A stretch of DNA of 64,000 nt from Marinobacter sp. (GTDB lineage: Bacteria > Pseudomonadota > Gammaproteobacteria > Pseudomonadales > Oleiphilaceae): NCBI GenBank assembly GCA_018402255.1, contig JAGYIS010000008.1, positions 434,001 to 498,000 on the forward strand, read 5' to 3'. Positions 49,555 to 60,114 of this stretch are shown one piece after another. A model generated the notes under the pieces. The model was given only the letters and a program-made list of their open reading frames with translations, ran no database searches and was not told the DNA's origin. The first letter of the stretch is position 1. Each line of letters begins with the position of its first letter. The position numbers and the translations under genes are program-made.

Positions 49555-49977
49555 TCAGTGGGTTTCGCGGGCTTCGTTTAGAGAGTCGGCGAGCAGTTTT
49601 GCAACGTATCGGTCGATGTAATCAAAACCGTTGCCTTCAAATTCACTGAACTGGATGCCAATCTGAAACTCATCCCGAGCAATGCGGCGCAAATGAACAA
49701 TGTTGGCGTCGGCCAGAACAGTGACCGGCTGGGTTGGCAGCACCGGAACGGTGAAGCGGGTTTTGACCTCAATCCAGTGTCCCGGGGACGGTGCGCGCAT
49801 GCCGGGAACCAACTGTTTGACCGTTTCCTGATCACAGGAAATCATCACGCCAGTGCGGGAGAGGTTGGATACGTGGCAAGTCAGGCAGCAGCCATCGTGT
49901 TTCTCGATCGTAATGTCTGTTTCGACATCAACACGCTGTTGATTGCGCAGGTTAGCTTTAATCGCAAGAGGCTTCAT
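49555..49977 (-). CDS. PilZ domain protein
   Basis: 140 aa from the ATG at 49977, chosen for AGAAGAG upstream; an in-frame ATG 16 codons earlier lacks one. The c-di-GMP binding pattern is visible as NQQRVDVE (Arg of RxxxR-like element) and NLSRTGVMI (N/DxSxxG). The two elements are close to but not exactly the consensus, so ligand binding is likely but unproven. No other domain is present. Orn, also in this window, degrades the pGpG end product of c-di-GMP turnover. Confidence 0.8.
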   Translation of the reverse strand: MKPLAIKANLRNQQRVDVETDITIEKHDGCCLTCHVSNLSRTGVMISCDQETVKQLVPGMRAPSPGHWIEVKTRFTVPVLPTQPVTVLADANIVHLRRIARDEFQIGIQFSEFEGNGFDYIDRYVAKLLADSLNEARETH

Positions 49978-50286
49978 GTTCACTCTTCTGGCATGTGTGG
50001 TTTGAAAAGAAGTTGCCTTTCCCATAAACGCCTTCCAGAAAAACGTATAACCGGTTGAAAGTTTAGCTGTTTAAAAAGTGAACAGCAAGAAATCTGCCCA
50101 GTATTGTGTCAGTTTTGTTAATAAAATCTGAACACGACGTCACAAATTGGCGTCATCATTTACCTGAAATCCGTATTATCCACTCAAATCCGCATGCAGC
50201 AAGGAGCTGCAGTCAACGCGTGGCTGAGGTAAAATCCTGCTCCTACATTCATCAGGGGCTTTGCCCCGGGATTCCTGCAGAAATTT
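49978..50286. other. PilZ gene-rimO divergent intergenic region
   Basis: 309 nt without a gene. An AT-rich half next to the PilZ gene is followed by a possible core relic (50196-50220) and by TAAAAT at 50230, a minus-10-like hexamer 57 nt before the rimO start with only a weak minus-35. Confidence 0.5.
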
Positions 50287-51627
50287 ATGACCGAGAAAAC
50301 ACAAGATGCTGCCCTGGGCGGCAAAGTGGGCTTCATCAGCCTGGGCTGTCCCAAGGCACTGGTAGACTCTGAGCGTATTCTGACCCAGCTGCGGCTGGAT
50401 GGTTACGAGGTGGTGCCAACTTACAATGATGCAGACATTGTAGTGGTGAACACCTGTGGCTTCATTGATGCGGCCAAGCAGGAATCCCTGGACGCAATTG
50501 GCGAAGCCATCAGCGAAAACGGCAAGGTGATCGTTACCGGCTGCATGGGCGCTGAAGCCGACAAGATTCGTGAGACCCACCCGGGCGTACTGGCCGTATC
50601 TGGCCCTCATGCCTATGAAGAGGTGGTTGGCTCGGTTCACCAGTATCTGCCGCCGAAAAAAGATCACGATCCCTTTGTCGATCTGGTTCCACCCCAAGGC
50701 ATCAAACTGACACCGCGGCATTACGCTTACCTGAAGATCTCCGAAGGCTGCAATCATCGCTGCACCTTTTGCATCATACCTTCCATGCGCGGCGATCTGG
50801 TCAGCCGGCCGATCGGGGATGTGATGGACGAGGCCAAGCGGCTAGTGGATGCCGGGGTAAAAGAGCTGTTGGTGATCTCTCAGGATACCTCTGCGTACGG
50901 TGTCGATATTAAATACCGCACCGGTTTTTGGCAGGGCCGTCCGGTCAAAACCAAGATGCAGTCTCTGTGCGAAGCTCTTGGCGAGATGGGTGTTTGGGTT
51001 CGTCTGCACTATGTGTATCCGTACCCCCATGTGGACGACATCATTCCGCTGATGGCAGAGGGCAAGATCCTGCCTTACCTGGATATCCCATTCCAGCACG
51101 CCAGCCCGAAAGTGCTCAAGGCCATGAAGCGCCCGGCCCATGACAGCAAAACCCTGGACCGCATCCGCAAGTGGCGGGAAATCTGCCCAGAGCTGACTAT
51201 CCGGTCGACGTTTATCGTTGGCTTCCCCGGTGAAACCGAGGAAGATTTCCAGTATCTGCTGGACTGGCTCGACGAGGCGCAACTGGATCGCGTCGGCGCG
51301 TTCACCTACAGTCCGGTCGAGGGTGCCAAGGCCAACGAACTCGAAGGTGCCGTGCCGGAAGAGGTGAAGGAAGAGCGCCTGGCCCGGTTCATGACCAAAC
51401 AGGCCGAAATCTCCGCAGCCCGTCTGCAGGCCAAGATCGGAAAGACCATTGATGTGCTCATCGACGAAGTCGACGAAGAAGGCGCCATCGGCCGCTCAAA
51501 AGCCGATGCGCCGGAGATCGATGGCATGGTCTATCTGAATGATGAAACTGACCTGGTTCCTGGCCAAATCGTCCAGGCCGTCGTCGAGCATGCCGATGAG
51601 CATGACCTTTGGGCTCGATTGGCCTGA
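50287..51627 (+). CDS. rimO: Ribosomal protein S12 methylthiotransferase RimO
   Basis: Radical SAM methylthiotransferase acting on Asp89 of ribosomal protein S12; 446 aa. N-terminal cluster cysteines lie in [21 protein letters not shown] and TGCMGAE. The radical SAM site is CNHRCTFC (about 158-165) and a TRAM domain ends the protein. It shares its architecture with MiaB. Followed by elements G and H. Confidence 0.97.
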   Translation: MTEKTQDAALGGKVGFISLGCPKALVDSERILTQLRLDGYEVVPTYNDADIVVVNTCGFIDAAKQESLDAIGEAISENGKVIVTGCMGAEADKIRETHPGVLAVSGPHAYEEVVGSVHQYLPPKKDHDPFVDLVPPQGIKLTPRHYAYLKISEGCNHRCTFCIIPSMRGDLVSRPIGDVMDEAKRLVDAGVKELLVISQDTSAYGVDIKYRTGFWQGRPVKTKMQSLCEALGEMGVWVRLHYVYPYPHVDDIIPLMAEGKILPYLDIPFQHASPKVLKAMKRPAHDSKTLDRIRKWREICPELTIRSTFIVGFPGETEEDFQYLLDWLDEAQLDRVGAFTYSPVEGAKANELEGAVPEEVKEERLARFMTKQAEISAARLQAKIGKTIDVLIDEVDEEGAIGRSKADAPEIDGMVYLNDETDLVPGQIVQAVVEHADEHDLWARLA

Positions 51628-51669
51628 TGGGCGGCGCTCAGGCCCCAGTCTTCTGGGCCTGGAGGTGGC

Positions 51670-51780
51670 TGCCTTGGCGGGTAGAACCTCCCAAAAAACG
51701 CCCGTGAATACGTCCCTGTAGGGCTTCGTCGCGCCATCCCTGGCGCTCCAGATTTTTGGGAGGTTCTACCCGCCAAGGCA
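51670..51780 (-). repeat. GGA-hairpin element G
   Basis: Perfect 28-bp arms (51670-51697, 51753-51780) with A5/T5 inner ends. Minus-strand loops are CAGGGATG and CAGGGACG; GGA spacing 24 nt. The 54-nt core is almost identical to that of element D, whereas the arms differ outside GGCGGGTAG. Confidence 0.88.
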
Positions 51781-51912
51781 CCGGTCCCGCTTTTGGTGGG
51801 GTAGTCGTTAATAACCCCGCTGCCATCTCAAACATCGTTTCAATGCAGAAGGCCAGAGACGATAGAGGTTTCCAATCTCAGTGCGTGGTTTTTGCGGACT
51901 ATTGCTGAGAGG

Positions 51913-52036
51913 TTTGGCAGGGTGGGTTTGGGGCCCCTTCCCAAAAATGTGCGGAGCCATGGATGGCGGAGCCCAAGCGCACATGGATGTGCTTGTAGCG
52001 TTTTTTGGGAAGGGGCCCCAAACCCACCCTCCCAAA
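51913..52036 (+). repeat. GGA-hairpin element H
   Basis: 35-bp arms (51913-51947, 52002-52036) with one mismatch, the longest in the window. Both plus-strand loops are CATGGATG; GGA spacing 24 nt. Inverted relative to element G; it ends 50 nt from the gatB stop. Confidence 0.88.
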
Positions 52037-52086
52037 TCCAACAGGCTAGGGCCGTAGTCTAAATCCCGGCACCTAGCCCCGAGCCA

Positions 52087-53538
52087 TTACCCGGCAAGCT
52101 TGCGAACAAGAATTTCGTTGAACAGCTTGGGGTTGCCCTGACCCTTGGAGGCCTTCATCAAAGGTCCCATAAAGCCGCCTAGCATCTTCTTGCGCTTCTT
52201 CGGATCGTCCTCGCTTTGGTACTGAGCCACCTGATCCGGCATGCCGGCCAGAACCTCGTCCACCATGGATTCCAGGGCGCCGGTGTCAGACACCTGCTTC
52301 AGACCCTTGGCGTCGATGATCGCGTCAACGTTGTCGTTTTCGCCAGACCACAGTGCTTCGAATACCTTCTTGGCACCGGCTGACGACACGGTGTTGTCGG
52401 CAATGCGAGTCACCAGCGCGCCCAGTTGGGCGCCGGAAATGGGCGACTCAGCAACCGACTTCTCTTCGGCATTCAGGCGTGCGGAAAACTCGCCCTGAAT
52501 CCAGTTGGCCGCCAGTTTCGCGTCCTTGCCGTGCTCCAGGGTTTCCTCGAAGAACGCCGCCAGTCTGGCGTCGCCAGACAGTACGCCGGCGTCATAATCG
52601 TTCAGGCCATACTGCTCCTTGAACCTTGCCTTGCGGGCATCTGGCAACTCCGGTAGACGGGCGCGGGCGTCTTCGATGAAGGCGTCGTCGATTTCTACCG
52701 GCAGCAGGTCGGGGCAGGGGAAGTAACGGTAATCGTTGGCCTCTTCCTTGGAACGCATCGAACGGGATTCGTCACGGTCGCCGTTGTACAGGCGGGTTTC
52801 CTGGGTGATGGTGCCGCCGTCTTCCAGGATGTCCATTTGTCGTTCAACTTCGTGAGCGATGGCCTGTTCCATAAACCGGAACGAGTTCAGGTTCTTGGTT
52901 TCGGTGCGGGTGCCCAGGGTCTCGGAGCCTTTGGGCTTCAGCGAGATGTTGACGTCAAAGCGCATGGAGCCCTGCGACATATCGCCGTCGCAGATGCCCA
53001 GAGAGGTCACCAGGCTGTGCAGCTTCTTGGCGAAGGCGACCGCTTCTTCGGCGGTGTTCATGTCTGGCTCCGTGACCACCTCGATCAAGGGTGTTCCGGC
53101 CCGGTTCAGGTCGATACCGGACATGCCGTGATAATCCTCATGGAGGGACTTGCCGGCGTCTTCTTCCAGGTGGGCGTGGTGAATGCGCACGCGCTTGGTG
53201 CTGCCGTCGGCCAGGTCGATGTCTACGTGGCCGGGGCCAACGATCGGTTGGGCCAGCTGCGTGGTCTGGTAGCCTTTGGGAAGATCCGGGTAAAAGTAGT
53301 TTTTCCGCTCGAACATGGAGCGGCGGCCGATTTCGGCATTGGTGGCCAGGCCGAACATCACCGCATAGCGAAACGCTTGCTCGTTCGGCACCGGCAAGGT
53401 GCCGGGCATGGCCAGGTCGACCGCGTTGGCCTGGGTGTTGGGCTCGGCACCGAAGGCGGTGCTGGAGCCCGAGAAAATTTTGGTTTTGGTCGCAAGCTGA
53501 ACGTGAATTTCCAGCCCGATCACGATATCCCACTGCAT
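52087..53538 (-). CDS. gatB: Asp/Glu-tRNA(Asn/Gln) amidotransferase subunit B
   Basis: GatB activates mischarged Glu-tRNA(Gln)/Asp-tRNA(Asn) in the GatCAB complex; 483 aa. It has the N-terminal cradle domain with [19 protein letters not shown] and [11 protein letters not shown], the family-specific HLEEDAGKS and FDVNISLKP, and a C-terminal YqeY-like tail. It follows gatA by 23 nt. Presence of GatCAB indicates indirect amide aminoacylation for at least one tRNA. Confidence 0.97.
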   Translation of the reverse strand: MQWDIVIGLEIHVQLATKTKIFSGSSTAFGAEPNTQANAVDLAMPGTLPVPNEQAFRYAVMFGLATNAEIGRRSMFERKNYFYPDLPKGYQTTQLAQPIVGPGHVDIDLADGSTKRVRIHHAHLEEDAGKSLHEDYHGMSGIDLNRAGTPLIEVVTEPDMNTAEEAVAFAKKLHSLVTSLGICDGDMSQGSMRFDVNISLKPKGSETLGTRTETKNLNSFRFMEQAIAHEVERQMDILEDGGTITQETRLYNGDRDESRSMRSKEEANDYRYFPCPDLLPVEIDDAFIEDARARLPELPDARKARFKEQYGLNDYDAGVLSGDARLAAFFEETLEHGKDAKLAANWIQGEFSARLNAEEKSVAESPISGAQLGALVTRIADNTVSSAGAKKVFEALWSGENDNVDAIIDAKGLKQVSDTGALESMVDEVLAGMPDQVAQYQSEDDPKKRKKMLGGFMGPLMKASKGQGNPKLFNEILVRKLAG

Positions 53539-53561
53539 GTGTTCGTCTCCTTTGGTCGGGC

Positions 53562-55022
53562 TTATTGGGGTTCACGCTGGTGCCAGTCGGTCACCTGCTG
53601 GAACTGATGGGCGGCATTCAGCAGGCGGGCCTCGGAGAAGTAGTCCCCGATAATTTGCAGGCCCACCGGCAGTCCGTCGACAAACCCGGCCGGCACCGAC
53701 ATGGCCGGAATGCCTGCCAGGTTGATGGCGATGGTGAATACGTCTTCCAGGTACATGGAGACCGGATCGGTGGTTTTCTCGCCCTGAATAAACGCAGGGG
53801 AAGGCGTTACCGGGCTCATCAACACGTCCACGTCTTTAAAGGCGTTGATGAAGTCCTGCTGAATCAGCCGGCGAACTTTCTGGGCTTTCAGGTAATAGGC
53901 GTCGAAATAACCCGCAGACAGGGCGTAGGAGCCGACCAGAATCCGGCGTTTGACCTCGTTGCCAAAACCTTCGGCCCGGGTGCGGGTGTACATGTCCATG
54001 AGATCCTTGGGATCTGCGCAGCGATAGCCGTAGCGCACGCCGTCAAAACGGGACAGGTTGGCTGAGGCCTCCGCCGGAGCAATCACGTAATAGGCAGCGA
54101 TGGCCAGCTTGGCGTTGGGCAGAGACACATCCTTTACCGTCGCGCCCAGCTTTTCATACTCACGCACCGCGTTCCGTACCTGCGCTTCCATGGCCGGTGA
54201 CAGCTGATCACTGAAGTATTCTTTGGGTAGGCCGATTCTCAGGCCTTTCAACGGCTCGTTCAGGGTGGCGGTATAGTCCGGCACGTCCCGGTCGATGCAG
54301 GTGGAGTCTTTCGGGTCGAACCCGGCCATTACGTTCATCATCAGCGCGGCGTCTTCGGCTGAGCGGGCCATCGGGCCACCCTGGTCCAGTGACGAGGCAA
54401 AGGCGATCATGCCGTAACGGGATACCCGGCCATAGGTGGGCTTCAGCCCGGTGATACCGCACAGGGCGGCCGGCTGGCGAATGGAGCCGCCGGTATCGGT
54501 GCCCGTCGCTGCAGGCACAAGGCGCGCTGCGACCGCCGCCGCAGATCCACCGGATGAGCCGCCGGGAACGCGTTTTTCGCCGTTCGACAGGCCCCAGGGG
54601 TTGGTTACCGCACCAAAAAAGCTGGATTCGTTGGATGACCCCATGGCGAACTCATCCATGTTGGTCTTGCCCAGGCACACCGCGCCCGCCGCCTTGAACT
54701 TCTCGGTTACCGTCGCATCGTAGGGCGGTACGAAGTTTTCCAGCATCTTCGAGCCGCAGCTGGTGCGAACGCCGTTGGTGCAGAAAATATCCTTGTGGGC
54801 AAAGGGTACACCGGTCCACACCGTGGCCTTGCCCGCTGCCCGCATCTCATCCGCTGACTTCGCCTCGGCCAGGGCCTGCTCGTCAGAGATGGTAATAAAA
54901 CTGTTGTACTTGCCGTCTTCCTGTTTCAGACGGTCCAGGAACTGCTGAGCCAGCTCCACACTGGAAATCTTGCCGCTATCCAGCTCTTTGGAAAGCTCTG
55001 CTACGGATTTGTTATGCATCAT
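53562..55022 (-). CDS. gatA: Asp/Glu-tRNA(Asn/Gln) amidotransferase subunit A
   Basis: Amidase-signature subunit supplying ammonia from Gln; 486 aa. The Ser-cisSer-Lys triad is visible as PFAHKDIF (Lys, about residue 76), [10 protein letters not shown] and [12 protein letters not shown]. The start is ATG at 55022 (or the next codon); a preceding TTG extends the frame but is unlikely. Lies between gatC and gatB, the usual order. Confidence 0.97.
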   Translation of the reverse strand: MMHNKSVAELSKELDSGKISSVELAQQFLDRLKQEDGKYNSFITISDEQALAEAKSADEMRAAGKATVWTGVPFAHKDIFCTNGVRTSCGSKMLENFVPPYDATVTEKFKAAGAVCLGKTNMDEFAMGSSNESSFFGAVTNPWGLSNGEKRVPGGSSGGSAAAVAARLVPAATGTDTGGSIRQPAALCGITGLKPTYGRVSRYGMIAFASSLDQGGPMARSAEDAALMMNVMAGFDPKDSTCIDRDVPDYTATLNEPLKGLRIGLPKEYFSDQLSPAMEAQVRNAVREYEKLGATVKDVSLPNAKLAIAAYYVIAPAEASANLSRFDGVRYGYRCADPKDLMDMYTRTRAEGFGNEVKRRILVGSYALSAGYFDAYYLKAQKVRRLIQQDFINAFKDVDVLMSPVTPSPAFIQGEKTTDPVSMYLEDVFTIAINLAGIPAMSVPAGFVDGLPVGLQIIGDYFSEARLLNAAHQFQQVTDWHQREPQ

Positions 55023-55088
55023 CAATCCCGAAATATGTGATCGTCAGACAACCTGCCGGTTAAAGAGGTATATCAGTGCGTTAAAGGA

Positions 55089-55376
55089 TCACTCGATAAC
55101 CTTGGGTACCAGGTACAACCCATCTTCGGTGGCCGGCGCAATTGACTGAAACGCCTCCCGCTGATTGGTCTCGGTAACTACATCCGGCCTCAGCCTCTGC
55201 ACCGCATCCAGCGGATGCGCCATCGGCTCGACCGAATCGGTATCCGCGGCACTCAGTTGATCGACAAGATCCAGGATGTTGCCGAGATCCTTCTCCAGAG
55301 CCGAAACCTGCTCGCCATCTACTTTGATGCGGGCGAGCACGGCAACTTTTTCAATGTCCGCACGGGAAATACTCAC
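55089..55376 (-). CDS. gatC: Asp/Glu-tRNA(Asn/Gln) amidotransferase subunit C
   Basis: Small belt-like subunit that wraps GatA and GatB; 95 aa, family length. The start is GTG at 55376 (SISRADIEKVAVLARI), with GGAGG five nt upstream; a longer ATG frame adds 26 non-conserved residues. The C-terminal LRPDVV motif is present. First gene of gatCAB, divergent from mreB. Confidence 0.95.
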   Translation of the reverse strand: MSISRADIEKVAVLARIKVDGEQVSALEKDLGNILDLVDQLSAADTDSVEPMAHPLDAVQRLRPDVVTETNQREAFQSIAPATEDGLYLVPKVIE

Positions 55377-55493
55377 GTTGCCTCCAGTGATGTGTGAAGA
55401 TAAGCCGACTATATTATCAGAATCCGGATACAGAGTGGCCCCGCCATAGCTCATAAAGTGTGTAAATGGTAAGTCTCAAACCCTGATGTTGCC

Positions 55494-56614
<1,121 letters not shown>

Positions 56615-56634
56615 TCCCGTGGGAGGATTTTGCC

Positions 56635-57510
56635 ATTAAGACCATCTTTGTCCAGGGGCCGGTTCCCGGCTTCAGACTGCTTCTTGTGATTCTGATATCG
56701 GCAGCGTTAATCGCTGCCGATGCCCGTTTTGACAAACTTACTCCTGTACGCAGTGCCCTGTCGACCGGTCTCGCACCGGTATACTGGCTGGGCAATGCGC
56801 CCTATCGCTTCAGTGATTGGTTCTCCGGCCTGTTTGTCAGCAGGGATGACTTGCAGAGTGAAAACGTAGAACTGAAAGCCCGAATGTTGATTCTCGAGCG
56901 TCGTGCGCTCAAATACGCCGCCCTTGCCTCCGAAAACAATGAACTGCGTCGCTTGCTGAACTCCTCTGAGGTGCTTGATGACCGGGTTATTGTGGGTGAA
57001 GTGGTGGGCGTTTCGCCGGATCCGTTTTCCCACGAAATTATCATCAACAAAGGCGACAGCGACGGCGTGACCCGGGGGCAGGCGGTGCTGGACGCTGAAG
57101 GATTGATGGGGCAGGTCATTCAGACGGGTCAGTTCACCTCTCGGGTCTTGCTGGTGTCTGATAGCAGTCACGCAGTCCCGGTTGAAGTGGTTAGGAATGG
57201 CTTGCGGTCGGTACTGCTTGGTAACGGCGAGGCCAGCGAGCTGGATCTGGTGCACGTGCCCGACACCGCTGATATCCGCGAGGGCGATACGCTGGTCAGT
57301 TCTGGGCTGGGAGGGCGCTTTCCGCGGGGCTACCCGGTTGCCGAAGTCAGCCAGATTACGAAAGAACCCGGAGAGCCCTTCGTGACCATTCGCGCCGTGC
57401 CCAAGGCCCGACTGAACCAGAGCCGGATGGTGTTGGTGGTATTTCAGCCGGAGACCCGAGACCGCGCTGAGGATGGCTTGCCGGCTGATATTGAAGAGGG
57501 AGCCAACTGA
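56635..57510 (+). CDS. mreC: Rod shape-determining protein MreC (apparent ATT start)
   Basis: Periplasmic scaffold of the elongasome; 291 aa if started at ATT 56635. The sequence then begins IKTIFVQGPVPGFRLLLVILISAALI, giving the full cytoplasmic tail and membrane helix, and GGGAGG lies eight nt upstream. The only conventional start in frame, GTG at 56686, cuts into the membrane helix and has no ribosome site. A coiled coil (about 70-110) is followed by the beta-rich MreC core with GDSDGVTRGQAVL. It overlaps mreD by one nt. Confidence 0.9.
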   Translation: MKTIFVQGPVPGFRLLLVILISAALIAADARFDKLTPVRSALSTGLAPVYWLGNAPYRFSDWFSGLFVSRDDLQSENVELKARMLILERRALKYAALASENNELRRLLNSSEVLDDRVIVGEVVGVSPDPFSHEIIINKGDSDGVTRGQAVLDAEGLMGQVIQTGQFTSRVLLVSDSSHAVPVEVVRNGLRSVLLGNGEASELDLVHVPDTADIREGDTLVSSGLGGRFPRGYPVAEVSQITKEPGEPFVTIRAVPKARLNQSRMVLVVFQPETRDRAEDGLPADIEEGAN

Positions 57511-57986
57511 TGTTGTCAGTGATCAGTTACCCGCTGTTTTTTGTCACCGTTGTTCTGGCGCTGGTTCTGAGCATCTCGTTGTTCCCGGTAGGCTGGTTTG
57601 AATTCCGGCCTGAATGGCTGGGGCTGGTGGTGTTCTACTGGACTTTTCGGGCACCTGCCCAATTTGGAATCCTGATGGCCTGGTGCCTTGGGCTTTTGCT
57701 CGATGTGCTGGAAGCCACGCCGATGGGTACCAATGCGCTTGGTATGGCGCTGATCGCTTTTCTGGTATTGACCATCCACCAGCGCCTGCGGATGTACCCA
57801 CTGCCTCAGCAGTGTCTGTTGGTGTTCTTGCTGTTGGGTATCAATCAGATGCTGGTGCATTTTATCAAGCAGATGTTGGGCGCGGATTCGGCTGGATTCA
57901 GCTATCTGTGGCCGGCGCTGACCAGCGCCGTTGCCTGGCCTTTGGTGTGCGGTTTGCTTGATCGCCTGAACCGGCAACTGGGGTAG
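57510..57986 (+). CDS. mreD: Rod shape-determining protein MreD
   Basis: Polytopic inner-membrane elongasome protein; 158 aa with about five membrane helices. RPEWLGLVVFYW, GILMAWCLGLLLDVLEATPMG and NALGMALIAFL fit the family, in which GLLLDVL is typical. Start overlaps the mreC stop (TGATG). Confidence 0.95.
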   Translation: MLSVISYPLFFVTVVLALVLSISLFPVGWFEFRPEWLGLVVFYWTFRAPAQFGILMAWCLGLLLDVLEATPMGTNALGMALIAFLVLTIHQRLRMYPLPQQCLLVFLLLGINQMLVHFIKQMLGADSAGFSYLWPALTSAVAWPLVCGLLDRLNRQLG

Positions 57987-57991
57987 TGGTG

Positions 57992-58594
57992 ATGACACCG
58001 TTGATCCTCGCATCCGCATCCCCGCGCCGGGCTGAGCTACTGGAACAGATTGGTCTGGTGTTTCGGGTGCAACCGGCGGATATCGACGAAACCGTGCTGT
58101 CGGGTGAATCCGCAGAGCACTACGTTGAGCGCCTTGCCCAGGAAAAAGCGTTGCGGGTGGCGGCTCAGAACCCTGACAGTCTTGCCCTTGGCTCGGATAC
58201 TTCGGTGGTTGTGGACGGTGAGGTCCTCGGCAAGCCTGAATCTCAGGCCGAGGCAGAATCCATGCTGACACGATTGTCTGGCCGCAGCCATCAGGTGATG
58301 ACGGCAGTGGCGTTGGCGCAGGGAGCGCACTGTGAGTCCTGTCTGGTGATCACCAGTGTCAGCTTCAGGGTGTTATCTGAGGCGGAAATCAAACGGTATG
58401 TCGCCAGCGGTGAACCCATGGATAAGGCCGGAAGTTACGGTATTCAGGGCCTGGGTGGTATCTTTGTCAGTGAACTGAAGGGCAGCTACAGCGCCGTAGT
58501 GGGGTTGCCCTTGCAGGAGACCGCAGAGTTACTGGCAGACGCTGGCCATCCGGTCTGGCAGAACTGGCCGCGCAGTAAGGAGAACCAAACATGA
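57992..58594 (+). CDS. maf: Maf-like nucleotide pyrophosphatase
   Basis: House-cleaning dTTP/UTP (YhdE-type) pyrophosphatase; 200 aa from ATG 57992 (two in-frame GTG codons precede it). SASPRRAELL (about residues 8-17), the LALGSDTSVVVDGEVLGKP region and KAGSYGIQGLGG are diagnostic; the last is the YhdE-type signature. ATGA overlap with rng. Confidence 0.94.
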   Translation: MTPLILASASPRRAELLEQIGLVFRVQPADIDETVLSGESAEHYVERLAQEKALRVAAQNPDSLALGSDTSVVVDGEVLGKPESQAEAESMLTRLSGRSHQVMTAVALAQGAHCESCLVITSVSFRVLSEAEIKRYVASGEPMDKAGSYGIQGLGGIFVSELKGSYSAVVGLPLQETAELLADAGHPVWQNWPRSKENQT

Positions 58595-60075
58595 GTGAAG
58601 AAATCCTGATCAACGTCACCCCGGTTGAGACCCGGGTCGCCCTGGTCGAGAACGGAATGCTTCAGGAAGCCTACATCGAGCGGACCAGTCGCAAGGGTAT
58701 TGTCGGTAACATCTATAAAGGCAAGGTTGTCCGGGTGCTGCCGGGAATGGAGGCCGCCTTCGTTGATATTGGTCTGGAGCGGGCAGCGTTCATTCATGCT
58801 TCTGACGTTGTGCCCAGTCAATCTGTCGCCGCAGACGTTGCCGAGGCTCCAAAGACCGTGCCGGATATTCGCACCTTGCTCCGGGAAGGCCAGTCGCTGG
58901 TGGTTCAGGTGACCAAAGACCCGATAGGCACCAAGGGCGCTCGCCTGACCACCCAGCTCTCCATACCTTCCCGATATCTTGTGTTCATGCCCGGCGTCAG
59001 CCATATCGGTATTTCGCAGCGGATCGAAGACGATAACGAGCGTGCTCGCCTGAAGTCTGTCATTGAGCAAGCGGCTGCCGCTGAAAAAGACGACGTTCAG
59101 GGAGGTTACATCATCCGGACCGCGGCTGAAGCCGCCGCAGAAGATGATCTGGTTGGCGACATGAAGTACCTGCACCGGCTCAGTCAGTCTATTCACGAGC
59201 GGATGGGCAATGCGTCGGCGCCCTCGGTGGTATATCAGGATCTGCCGTTGTTTATCCGGACCATTCGCGACCTTATCCGGCCACAGACTGAGAAGGTCCG
59301 CATCGACAGCCGGGAAAGCTATCAGCGAGTGATGGAGTTCGTGAGGGAGTTTGTCACGGAGTTCGCGGACAAGGTCGAATACTATCCGGGTGAGCGTCCC
59401 ATCTTTGACCTGTATTCCGTGGAAGATGAAATCCAGAAAGCCCTCAGTCGTAAAGTGCAACTGAAGTCCGGTGGCTACGTAATCATCGATCAAACTGAAG
59501 CGATGACGACCATCGACATTAATACCGGTGCCTTTGTCGGGCACCGGAACCTTGAAGAGACCATCTTCAAGACCAACCTTGAGGCCGCCCGCGCCATTAG
59601 CCGGCAACTTCGGCTACGCAATCTCGGCGGTATCATCATCATCGATTTTATCGACATGGACGACCCCGAACACCAGCGCCAGGTGCACCGGATGCTGGAG
59701 AAAATGCTCGAGAGGGATCACGCAAAAACCAAGATTACCGGTGTGTCTGAACTGGGTCTGGTTGAAATGACTCGCAAGCGCACCACCGAAAGCCTGGGCC
59801 AGGTGCTGTGCGAGCCTTGCCCGATCTGTGATGGCCGCGGTTTTCTGAAAACGGCAGAAACCGTGTGTTATGAGATCTTTCGGGAGATCCTCAGGGTGAA
59901 TCGCGCGTACGAAGCCGAAAATTATCTGGTAATGGCTTCTCAGAATGTGGTTGATCGCCTGCTGGATGAGGAATCCGACAACGTGGCGGACCTCGAAACC
60001 TTTATCAGCAAAACCATTCGTTTTCAGGTTGAACCGTTTTACAGTCAGGAGCAATACGATGTGGTCTTGCTCTGA
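58591..60075 (+). CDS. rng: Ribonuclease G
   Basis: Endoribonuclease maturing the 5' end of 16S rRNA and degrading mRNA; 494 aa, close to E. coli RNase G and without the long C-terminal scaffold of RNase E. N-terminal MSEEILINVTPVETRVAL, the S1 domain (about 38-125), DNase I-like TTIDINTGAFVG with metal Asp residues, and the zinc link CEPCPICDGRG (about 405-415) are present. The maf-rng-yhdP order matches Pseudomonas and E. coli. Confidence 0.97.
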   Translation: MSEEILINVTPVETRVALVENGMLQEAYIERTSRKGIVGNIYKGKVVRVLPGMEAAFVDIGLERAAFIHASDVVPSQSVAADVAEAPKTVPDIRTLLREGQSLVVQVTKDPIGTKGARLTTQLSIPSRYLVFMPGVSHIGISQRIEDDNERARLKSVIEQAAAAEKDDVQGGYIIRTAAEAAAEDDLVGDMKYLHRLSQSIHERMGNASAPSVVYQDLPLFIRTIRDLIRPQTEKVRIDSRESYQRVMEFVREFVTEFADKVEYYPGERPIFDLYSVEDEIQKALSRKVQLKSGGYVIIDQTEAMTTIDINTGAFVGHRNLEETIFKTNLEAARAISRQLRLRNLGGIIIIDFIDMDDPEHQRQVHRMLEKMLERDHAKTKITGVSELGLVEMTRKRTTESLGQVLCEPCPICDGRGFLKTAETVCYEIFREILRVNRAYEAENYLVMASQNVVDRLLDEESDNVADLETFISKTIRFQVEPFYSQEQYDVVLL

Positions 60076-60114
60076 CGCCCTCTGATCGGACCTGTCTGCG
60101 GAGTTATCTGATCT

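Larger units (their letters stand above)
51628..52086. other. rimO-gatB convergent intergenic region
   Basis: 459 nt between convergent stops, holding elements G and H in inverted orientation and no recognisable gene. The 132-nt spacer between the two elements shows no motif. Confidence 0.6.
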
